Positions 29,001-37,428 of a DNA stretch of 64,000 nucleotides are shown in pieces. Source of the stretch: Spirodela intermedia (taxonomy: Eukaryota; Streptophyta; Magnoliopsida; Alismatales; Araceae); the NCBI GenBank assembly GCA_902729315.2, contig LR746267.1, forward strand, positions 9,666,424-9,730,423, in the 5' to 3' direction. The notes below the pieces were generated by a model. That model did not search any database. It was not told the origin of the DNA and saw only the letters and a program-made list of their open reading frames with translations. Each line of letters starts with the position of its first letter. The first letter of the stretch is position 1. A program made the position numbers and the translations under genes.

Positions 29001-29957
29001 CCCCCTGCGATGCTCGCCAGCACTGGGGTGGACGGATGGAGAGGGCAACCCCTCTCGGAGGATCTTCCACCACCACCTATCCCCCCGCTCGTTCCCGGTT
29101 TCTCTCCACTTCCGCCTGCACACTAATTTATATTATTGTAACGGCCCTTCTTCGGGCTTAAAAAAACTGGCCCGGACCGGCTCGGCTCGGCCCGGCCCGG
29201 CCCCAGGCTTTTCCATCTGCGTTACTCCTGTTCCCCCACAGTCGACTCTCATAATAGTTACAGTAACCCCCCCCTAACCTCATTACTTAGTCCTGAAAAG
29301 TCAGACCCCACAACATAGTCAACTCCACGTCAGCTTATCCTCCCTCTCTCTCTCTTGCCGTGAGTAGGTGGAGGGAGGGAGGGAGGGAGGAAGGGGTTAC
29401 CGGAGGACGTCGTCTTTGAACTTGAGGATCTCGCGGATCATTCGCCAGAAGTATGGGTTGGCAGCGTTGCTCTTCTGGGCGAAGAGGCCAGAGAGGCCAT
29501 TGCGGCTGCCCCACTCGCAGCCCTTGCCGGCGTCCAGGCTCACGGAGAAGGACATGTCCGACGCCTCCATCTCCACCCCCAGCGTCTCAAAGAACTCCAG
29601 CATGTTCGGGTAGGTCACCTGCAAGGCCAAGCCCCGCCGTAAGCGGCACTGCCGCCGGTAATAGGCCCCGCCAAAACCGTCGCGCAGCACTGAGAAGAGG
29701 CCTCATGCTGCCGGTGACTGATTGCAGAGAATCCACAGGGCGGGAGAAGAGAGCGAGAGAGAGGGAGGGAGAGGTCCTACTCGGTTGAAGACCATGAAGC
29801 CGAGGTCCACGTCGACACCGTCGGCGGCGACGGTCCTGGAGTGGCCACCGAGGTATTCCTCCCCCTCGTAGAGGACCACCTCCACGTCACCGGCGACGGC
29901 CAGCGTGTAGGCTGCCGCCAGCCCGCTGATACCCCCCCCCACCACCGCCACCCGCAT
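19599..29957 (-). CDS. CPS: Cyclopropane fatty acid synthase, FAD-oxidoreductase/methyltransferase fusion, 24 exons
   Basis: This enzyme moves a methylene group from S-adenosylmethionine onto the double bond of an acyl chain in phospholipid. Coding exons (high to low): 29957-29781, 29618-29401, 28233-28128, 28052-27951, 27358-27299, 27188-27110, 26517-26370, 25338-25215, 25090-24913, 24583-24555, 23401-23253, 22117-22015, 21906-21811, 21715-21660, 21562-21439, 21097-21035, 20955-20896, 20817-20656, 20576-20503, 20417-20324, 20244-20108, 20021-19941, 19846-19741, 19652-19599. They total 2580 bp, giving 859 residues with no stop. Residues 1-407 form an amine-oxidase-like FAD domain (GGGISG at 7-12). 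The methyltransferase follows from about residue 490, with SAM motif EIGCGWAS (635-642), CEMLEAVGHE and RTWEYYF. The start is the first ATG after an in-frame stop. The usual glycine in GCGWG is Ala641, and the C-terminus ends FDDPAD, a few residues short of the plant family. The 2580-bp total comes from hand splicing; one wrong junction would shift it. Confidence 0.93.
20048..20094. repeat. Compound (GT)n(GA)n microsatellite filling an 86-bp intron
   Basis: About 12 GT units run into about 11 GA units. The tract occupies more than half of the cyclopropane synthase intron 20107-20022. On the sense (reverse) strand it reads as CT then CA repeats, so it supplies the pyrimidine-rich part ahead of the acceptor GCGCAG. 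Confidence 0.9.
27587..27860. repeat. Tandem duplication, two 140-bp-period units in an intron
   Basis: The block starting GAGAATTTTTTGCC at 27587 recurs with a 140-bp offset from 27727. Only a handful of substitutions separate the copies over about 134 bp. It lies in the cyclopropane synthase intron between exons 28052-27951 and 27358-27299. The second unit runs directly into an inverted copy of its own end. Confidence 0.9.
27851..27880. repeat. Perfect 12-bp inverted repeat (hairpin)
   Basis: GGGGTACTTGTT at 27851-27862 is followed, after a 6-base spacer, by its exact reverse complement at 27869-27880. It caps the tandem duplication and may be an end of a small transposon-like sequence. 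Confidence 0.85.
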
Positions 29958-30421
29958 GGTCGCAGACGAAGAGCGGACTCCACAGAGTTCCTCCCCCCGA
30001 CGAGCGGAACCTGAACGCCGGAAGAGGAGGAGAAGGAAGCGATTGCAGATCTACCGCGAGCGGGACGGAATGAGGACGAGGAATCAAAAACGACGCTGAA
30101 GAGTTTACCAGATACGGACGATCGGAGAGGAAGAGCTCTCACCGCCCGAGTTCCACCGAGTCGGTGGAGAGCGGAGGCGAGAGGAGGGAACCAGACTAAA
30201 CAATGGGACTCGTTCCTTCAGTGCCCCTGCAGATCCAGCGAGAGCGAGAGATCCTTTTGTCGTCCACGAGAGCCCTATCTTCTGCACGACGGGACATGGA
30301 ACCAGAGCAGGAAGAAATCGGAGTGGCGAGAGAGAGAGCGAGATCCGCTGATCCGACGGTTTGGATTCTCGGTTAATCACCGCTCTGAAAGGCATCCAAT
30401 TGGCCACGTCACCAGAAACCT

Positions 30422-30676
30422 CACGTGCAATTCTTTTTTACCCTTTTCACGTACACTGTCCGTTGTCGTGAGATGGCGGCCACGGAAGAGGTTGCGGATC
30501 TGCACAGATCCCAATTTCACACGTGTCATAGATCTAACCGCTCCTTCCGTGCAGTCACTTGGGAGGCAGTCGTGTCCTCACGTGCGTCTTTTGTTTTTAA
30601 TTTTTCCCAATGAACCTGCGATTACTTCCCGAGGAAAGGAGTGCTGAATTAGAAGGCTGTGATGGAAACACGTGTC
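30422..30676. promoter_or_regulatory. Four G-box/ABRE (CACGTG) motifs upstream of the cyclopropane synthase gene
   Basis: Perfect CACGTG hexamers occur at 30422, 30520, 30579 and 30669. Two of them extend to ACGTGTC (30521-30527 and 30670-30676), the abscisic-acid response element form. Further ACGT cores lie at 30405 and 30448. They sit 465-720 bp upstream of the start codon of the reverse-strand gene. Binding by bZIP or bHLH factors is inferred from the motif family. Confidence 0.55.
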
Positions 30677-30679
30677 AAA

Positions 30680-31230
30680 GATCCGTGAGTAGGTTCGCTT
30701 TGATTTTTTTCTATTTTTAAAATATTATTATTCGTTACCGTGTAATGTAATATAACTTAAATCTGTACGATATGAGGCACTTTTACGTAAATATACATAT
30801 TAGTAACTATTGCATTTGACTAGAAAGGTCTAAAGTCAATGGTTCGGATCTAGTAGGTGCGGGCCTGTTTGGGGCTGACTGATCTGGGCCGGTTTTGGCC
30901 AGATGGGTCGGGCCCGGCTGACAGGACCAGGCCGGTTGGGGCACCTCTATCGTGTCTGGGCTGATGCACTGGTGCCTGGCCCGCTTCTTCGCTCCTCATC
31001 ACCAAGGTTTAAGAGAGCGTGAGGGGAGACCGCGAACCTGAGAGGTCAACTTAGCCTGTCGGTACGTGCATGATGGGTCGATGTATTGAGCCAAGTGGAG
31101 GACATTGTATCAGTATGGAACAGGCAAGTTTTCTCCAGGTGGCATAAGATATTCGGATTTTTCCTATTTTTCCGTCAAGTGGAGGACGGTAGCATGTTAC
31201 ATGACCTATCTTTTTCTCTCTCTCTCTCTC
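30680..31230. other. Intergenic DNA, no gene recognised
   Basis: No coding region is visible. A short GC-rich patch with GGGCCGG-like words (30860-30960) and a CT tract (31213-31237) are the only notable compositional features. Confidence 0.4.
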
Positions 31231-31231
31231 T

Positions 31232-32160
31232 CTCTAACCTAGCATGTCTGTTTATTTTAAGATAAATGATCTTATAGGCCCATGATAAACCTATGATGAG
31301 AATATTATCTGGTGGTCCAATATATTCCACATTACATGAAAGGTACCTCATGCATGTCTGTTTATTTTAAGATAAATGATCTTAAGTTTCAGGGTTTCTA
31401 GGTAAAGAATTGGTTGATGATGTGGACATAAGAAGCAATAACTACTAGTTAGATCTAGACTTTGTGTGGCACTATTATGAGGTAGGTAGGTTCCTCAGTT
31501 GTGGAAGATTGTGGTTCTCTGAACAGGTAAACCAGAGTATGATGTTGTTATTACAGCAAGGAAATGGTTTAATTGAAACATTTTTCTTGTTGAACTTGCT
31601 ACGAAGCAAGAAAATATTGTATTGTTTTGTAATAATGTCAGAGTGTGGTACATGCAATGAAGACTTGAATGTTTTATTCTACGATGAAGCATATATAACT
31701 GAGGTTATTAGTTTATGCATGCATAGCTTATTAGCTTGTTAGAGGATGAAAGTTTTGGCACATGAAAATATCAGTGGATTGAAAAATGCATTCGACATAT
31801 TGATGAAAAGAGCTTAACTATGCCTGAAAATCAACATCCAAGTGGGAGATTATTGGAGTTGGTTAATATCCTGTTTGGGCCTTACTGGGTTTTAATGGGC
31901 TTTTCAGTGAGTGTCTAGCTTGAACATGTTGAGTTTTCAGAGGGTTTAGGGGGATCATCACCTCATGTAATTAGGTTAGGCAAAGGTGTTTTGGCACCAG
32001 AAAACTGTAAGAGATGATCTTTGGATGGAAGCTTTGATCTATATATGACGGTGGATGTTCGAGGTTTCTATGAACCACGTAAATCTTGTGTATTCCTTGT
32101 TCTTGTCATTATCATACCTAAATTAGCATTCACTAATGAATGTGGAGTAGAGTGGTGCCA
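31232..32160 (+). mobile_element. Ty1/copia remnant: RNase H region, polypurine tract, LTR
   Basis: Forward-strand DNA at about 31240-31505 is an inverted copy of 34957-35210, which reads as copia polyprotein around the RNase H junction (NDLKFQGF). It runs on to a polypurine-like AAGTGGGAGATT at about 31842, followed by TTGGAGTTGG and a 0.3-kb LTR-like segment with a TATA-like CTATATATG near 32040. The frame is full of stops. It contains roughly one and a half copies of a 110-bp internal tandem repeat. Confidence 0.75.
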
Positions 32161-32750
32161 GACTGTGAAAGTGAGAAGTAGAGCTACTGAATGAAGCTAA
32201 GAAGTCAACTAGGGTTTTAGGAAGAAAGGTTCAAAATGCCCCATCTTTTGTGGCCGCTAGATTTGTAATATAACTTCCAGAAGGATAATTCTGCCCTGAA
32301 GCGGAAAGAGAGCGATGACGTCGAAGGATGTGTCGATTAATTTCAGTAGAGCTGGGATCTGGGTAAGCAGTGAGATCCATTACTATACGCACAGCTCTCC
32401 ACCCCTAATCTTTCCATCAGCGAGATCGATCGTTCCCTTTTGACCATTCAACCTCGGCGGGTCTTCCCTAGCTACGATAAAGCTGTCCAGCACTCAATAG
32501 ATTCCCGGGCTTTTGGAATTCGCAAGTTGACGTGGGGGGGGTATCTTGACCGAGTTCTCGTCCATCTGAATTGACGTCGAGAGCACCAAGTTGGCATGGG
32601 CTTGCCGAGTCCGGAAAAATGAAGTCAACAGAAGCTCGCGTGAAGTGGTCCCCGGAGACCTGCGATTGTAGGGATACCCAGAAACCCGCCGCTCTAAATC
32701 ATGACATGGACGATGAGCGTCCATCCTCTCTCTCTCTCTCGGTCGCACAG
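32161..32750. other. Upstream region of the truncated WAK, no gene
   Basis: No coding sequence is supported. This is the presumed promoter side of the WAK that starts at 33498. No clear TATA box was identified. Confidence 0.35.
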
Positions 32751-32771
32751 CGACACACAGAGAGAGAAAGG

Positions 32772-32803
<32 letters not shown>

Positions 32804-33497
32804 CATAGTGAAAGAGAGAGGGAGAGAGACAGAGGAAGAGAGGGGAAGAGACAGAGAGACTGGCAGAGAGAGGGCGAGAGACAGAAAGCAGGAGAGAGGG
32901 AGAGAGAGAGAAACAGAGAGTGACAGGGAGAGACGGAGGTAGAGAGAGGGAGAGAGGGAGAGGGGGAGAGAGACAGAGGTAGAGAGAGGGAGAGAGGGAG
33001 AGGGGGAGAAAGAGAGAGAGGGAGGGAGACAGAAATCAAGAGGGAGAGACAGAGAGACTGGCAGAGAGGGGGCGAGAGACAGAGAGCAAGAGAGAGGGAG
33101 AGAGACAGAGAAAGAGAGGGAGAGACAGAGAGCAAGAGAGAGGGAGAGAGAGAGAAACAGAGAGAGACACGCAGAGAGACGGAGAGAGACAGAAAAAGAG
33201 AGAGGGAGAGAGAGAGAGAGAGAAACAGAGAGAGATGGAGAGAAGGAGAGAGGGAGAGAGCAAAAGGAGGAGAGGGAGAAAGAGAGAGAGGCAGAGAGAG
33301 GAAGAGAGAGAGAGAGAGAGACAGGCAGAGAGAGGGAAAGGGAGAGAGAGAGAGAGACAGGGAGAGAGGGAAAGGGAGAGAAACAGTGAGAGACAGAGAG
33401 AGGTGAGAGAGAGAGAGGGAGACAGGCAGAGAGAGGGAGAGAAAGGGAAACACAGAGAGAGAGAGAGAGAGAGAGAGAGGAAGAGAGAGAGAGAGAG
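32751..33497. repeat. GA-rich simple-sequence tract of about 0.75 kb
   Basis: Almost purely purine on the forward strand (GAGA with scattered AC and GGG interruptions) and ending exactly at the WAK start codon at 33498. Long open frames on both strands here (Ser-Leu repeats one way, Arg-Glu the other) are artefacts of the repeat. GAGA tracts in plant 5' leaders can bind BASIC PENTACYSTEINE proteins; whether this one does is unknown. Confidence 0.95.
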
Positions 33498-34945
33498 ATG
33501 TCGGTGATCGTCTTCATCCTATTCGTCTTCCTCACTGCAGCCTCAAAGGCAACGGCGACTGCAAACACACAGCTACCCTCCTGCAAAGCCAAGTGCGGTG
33601 ATATTGACATCCCCTACCCGTTCGGCATCGGCGACGGCTGCTACGCGGAGGAGTACGGGGACTTCAGCATCAACTGCACGGACGATTCCACAGCCTACTT
33701 GAGCACCGGCAATATTGATATTCTGGACATCGCCTTGGCCGGCGAGCTGCGAATCGCTGGGTTGACCGACTACGACTGCTATGATCGGAGAGGAGAAAAT
33801 AAATTCTCCAACTCGTCGATTGGTCTCGGCGATCTACCGTTTACGTTCTCGCACACCCAGAACAAGTTCGTTGTCATCGGGTGTGACACGTTTGCTTTCA
33901 TCCAGGACGTAGATGGCGTGGGCTACACCGGTGGCTGCACATCCTACTGCACGACCCTCGACAGCTTCAAGGGCATGCCGAATGGCAGCAGCTGCTCGGG
34001 CTTGGGCTGCTGCGAGGTTCCAATTCCCAGAGGCATCAAGCACTTCTCCACGACAATGGGCACCTTCCACAAATACAACTATTCCTTTGATTTCAACCGA
34101 TGTGGGTTCATATTCCTGGCTCAGCAGGGTCAATACACTTTCAGTGTCTCTGATCTGAGGTCTAATAGATTACGGAATGAAACTCTGCCTATCGTTCTCG
34201 ACTGGTCCATCGGCAATCAAACCTGCGAGGAAGCCAAGAAGAATCCGAACATTTCCTACGCGTGCCGCAGCGACAACAGCGAGTGCATCGTGTCCAACAA
34301 CGGCGTGGGGTACCTCTGCAACTGCTTGAAGGGTTACCAGGGCAATCCCTACCTCGCAAGGGGCTGCCAAGGTATGATCAGTATGCCGGAATTTCTTGTG
34401 TTATGAACCTAAAGTGGACGGCTTTTAGCGATAGTTTAATATATGAATTAGTCCTCAGTTCGGCCTTACAATGTATTTGGTCCTTCTTCTTGACTCTCCG
34501 ACGATGCATCTAGATATCGACGAATGCGTCCAAAGCCCGAATGTCTGCCCATCGAACGCAACCTGCGCCAACACGGTGGGCTCGTACAACTGCACATGCC
34601 AAGAGGGCTACCAGTTAATTCACGGTTCCCCCGGGGGATGCGAAGGTAAGACTTCAGCGAACCCTGCGATCAACTGTTCAAGTAAGGAGGAATCGGTAAA
34701 ATATCTAATGGATGACAGATCTCTTGAAAAGTCAACTGCCGAAGGGTAGGATCATTCTAATTGGCTCTTCTTTTTCCCCTTGTAACCTTATCGTACCCAT
34801 GAGAATGTAGATATTGACGAATGCCAGAGGAACCCATGTTCAGTCGGCGAGTACTGCGAGAACACTGAGGGAAGCCACAAATGCAAATCAAGGAGTGGCG
34901 ACATATCGTTGCCTTTGAAGTTGGGTCTCGGTCAGGAGAATCGTT
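33498..34945 (+). pseudogene. WAK gene cut off before its membrane segment by a copia remnant
   Basis: Exons 33498-34371, 34514-34645 and 34811-34930 are exactly as long (874, 132, 120 bp) as the first three exons of the intact 54-kb WAK, and all read openly. They encode a signal peptide (MSVIVFILFVFLTAAS), the galacturonan-binding domain with CKAKCGDIDIPYPFGIGDGC, and two EGF modules (DIDEC starts). The third donor (CTCG|GTCAGG) is kept, but about 15 bp into the intron the sequence joins the reverse-strand copia remnant, so the membrane segment and kinase are gone. Unspliced reading stops at 34406. It could still give a secreted 300-residue ectodomain, but as a receptor kinase it is dead. 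Confidence 0.9.
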
Positions 34946-34946
34946 C

Positions 34947-35760
34947 CACAACTGAGGAACCTACCTACCTCATAATAGTGCCACACAAAGTCTAGATCTA
35001 ACTAGTAGTTATTGCTTCTTATGTCCACATCATCAACCAATTCTTTACCTAGAAACCCTGAAACTTAAGATCATTTATCTTAAAAGAAACAGACATGCAT
35101 GAGGTACCATTCATGTAATGAGGAATATATTGGACCACCAGCTAATATTCTCATCATAGGTTTATCATGGACCTATAAGATCATTTATCTTAAAATAAAC
35201 AGACATGCATGAGGTACCTTTCATGCAATGAGGAATATATTGGACCACCATCTAATATTCTCATCATAGGTTTATCATGAACCTATGAGAAACATCTAGA
35301 TTGGTGTAAACCATAACGTACATCAAGCTGACAGCAAGAGGCGCATATAAAATCCCCTCCATGTCTTGTTGCTCATATAATTTATTTGGTAATTTATCCT
35401 TCAAATTTTGAAATAGTTAACAAGAGAGGTATTCACAATACTTGTCGCTCACATGTTGGAATTTCGAAAGACCTTTTCAACATATTTTTCTTCAGATAAT
35501 TTCAATAAACCAGCACCTCTGTTGCATCTGATTCTCATCTCGATAATCTGTTTTGCTGCCTCCAATTTCATTATGGTCAATTCTTTTGCTAATTCCGTTT
35601 TTACCTTGTTGATTTCTGACTTGTTAGCTTCCACAATCGACATATCATCAACATACAGTGATAAGAGGCTATAACAACCCTCGAACTTGTTTAAGTCATA
35701 GCAATGATCTATTTCACATCTCTTCGAGTCATTCTTGATCATTAAGTCATCAAATTTCTT
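34947..35760 (-). mobile_element. Ty1/copia remnant: reverse transcriptase and RNase H region
   Basis: The reverse strand at 35742-35449 reads as copia reverse transcriptase with LLSLYVDDMSIVEANKSEI (YVDD retained) and SEEKYVEKVF. Going left it passes SLMYVMVYTNLDVSH and a tandemly duplicated block of about 110 bp (35050-35280), then NDLKFQGFLGKELVDDVDIR, with several stops. It is broken off inside the WAK intron at about 34946 and shares its last 250 bp with the forward-strand remnant at 31.2 kb. Confidence 0.88.
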
Positions 35761-36630
35761 GTACGAGAGTCCTTCGGTTCTTGTTTCAGTCTATAGGGGT
35801 TCTTCTTCAGCTTCATGATTTTGTTTGCCACAAATATCAAACCCTTTTGGTTGCACCATATGGATGTCTTCCTCCAAATCACTATGAAGGTTGTCTTTAC
35901 ATTAACTTACTCTAGATGATAATCTTCTGCAACGGCACTGAACAACTCTCACCACAGGTCTGGTCCTGTGCCTTGCATTGCCGTCATGTTAAGGGCTCTT
36001 CTCATGATATTAGAAGGGCCAAGTTGCCTCATCTTGGCACAACACTGAGTGTTGAGCTCCTCCTCCCCTTTGATCTATCATGGTTTCGACAATATTATAT
36101 TGGAGCTTGGTTCGAGAGAAAGAGTGGGACAAAATAACGCCGACATAGGTGGAGCATTCAGAGTAATATAAAATGACATTGACGAAAAGAGGAGCCATCC
36201 ATAAGCATGGTACTTACTGTGCCAGAGGAGCCAGCATGTGGAGGATATAGGTGACGTTTGGAAGGCATGCAGAGCACACAGCACATGAGCTGAGGTATGT
36301 GACATGCACGTCAGGTGTGTTGTGTGGCTAAGACAAAGTGACGAGAATGAATATGCTTGAAATATGTATGGATAGTGGTTTGCCCCAGGGACCATCTCAT
36401 GCATTCAGAGGACCATTCTCCAAGTGAGACTTTTCCATGGTCTTCTCATATTAAGGGCATGAGTGTCATTTGTCCATATTATGCCGAGTGTCGACCACTT
36501 GATATATATGTACACGGCTCAAACCTTTCTTTCTTTTCTAGCGCGCAACTATTCACTGATAAGTTTTCTCGCTCAATAGAGGTTTTTATTTATTTGAATT
36601 TAATTTATCATTTTTCTTCACAGAAGGGTT
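35761..36630. mobile_element. LTR-like sequence, related to 57.5-58.1 kb
   Basis: There is no gene. The segments around 36030-36080, 36230-36490 and 36540-36610 resemble, in the same order and strand, pieces of 57490-58080: TCTTGGCACA..CTGAG, CATGCAGA repeats, CATTTGTCC, and a TTCACT..AAGTTTTCTC..CTCAATA..GG phrase. Two diverged copies in one window suggest a repeat family, probably an LTR. The ends are not defined. Confidence 0.45.
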
Positions 36631-36636
36631 GTTGTG

Positions 36637-36832
36637 CCGGCAGGTTGCGCGGAGTGGACGGCTGCCCAGCTCGCCGCCGCGGCGGTAGAAGTTGACGACG
36701 GGGGCTCCGACGCTGCCGCATCACGATGAAGACCTCAGCCCGCCTCCCTCCTGCCGGGCGTAGGCGGCGATCATGTGTTGTAGTGACGGCGTCCCGCTCC
36801 GGCTCGGCGTCGAAGAGGGCCGTCGCATGGAT
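36637..36832 (-). pseudogene. Captured, internally deleted fragment of the PPR gene at 61.7-63.8 kb
   Basis: The forward strand matches two separate parts of the PPR gene in the same orientation: about 36645-36710 with gene positions about 62848-62915 (GGCGGTAGAAGT.GACGACG), then about 36765-36830 with gene positions about 63545-63612 (TAGGCGGCGATCATG, GACGGCGTCCCG, TCGAAGAGGGCC). Roughly 600 bp of gene between the two parts is missing. The reverse strand is the coding sense. The origin could be this gene or a close paralogue. Confidence 0.75.
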
Positions 36833-36840
36833 AAATAGAG

Positions 36841-37428
36841 AGCGAGAGAGCGAGAGAGAGAGAGAGAGACATGCGGTTAACGTGGTAAAACCCCGAGGGG
36901 AAAACGTCCACGCCTTCCGCCTCCCCCCACCAGCAAGGGATGGAGACGCGGAAGGATTTTGAAATGATATCCATTAAATTTTGTAATAACTGGACAACGG
37001 GATTCACAACTGCTGGTGCATATAATTATTGATGAACTTAAAAAGAACTAAAAATCAGTAATTACATTGGAAAATTTCAATGAAGAAAAAAAAAGGAAAG
37101 GAGGAGAAGAGACCCAATTCTTGGTTGCAATTAATTACTGCTCTGAATTTACACCGAAAAAAATCTTTAAAAATTCGTCTGAAGAGAACGATTCTATAAA
37201 AAGAAACGGAAGGAGAAATTCGGGTGTTGTATGCTTTGAAATCTACAGTTTTTCTCGAGATGGGAAAAAATAAATAGAGAAGAGCGGACAGAAAACAGTG
37301 GGTGGATGGATCTGCAGAAAACTCGGACTGGGCAAGAGGGAGAGAAAGAGGAAGAAGAACCTCGTGTTCTTCGTTGTTCCTTGGCGCCCCCCTCCCCCCT
37401 CCCCAGAAACCAGCCACCTCCACATCCG
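36841..37428. other. Intergenic DNA downstream of CDC20
   Basis: No gene is supported. There is a short GA tract at 36843-36868, then AT-rich sequence. The right part is presumably the CDC20 3' untranslated region and flank (reverse strand). Confidence 0.4.

Noticed and set aside
30860-30960. GC-rich GGGCCGG patch as a CpG-island promoter
   Set aside because: It is short, lies among repeat-derived DNA, and no gene starts next to it.
32494-33610. Long Ser-Leu or Arg-Glu open frames across the GA tract
   Set aside because: They are the translation of a dinucleotide repeat in several frames on both strands. No domain or start context.
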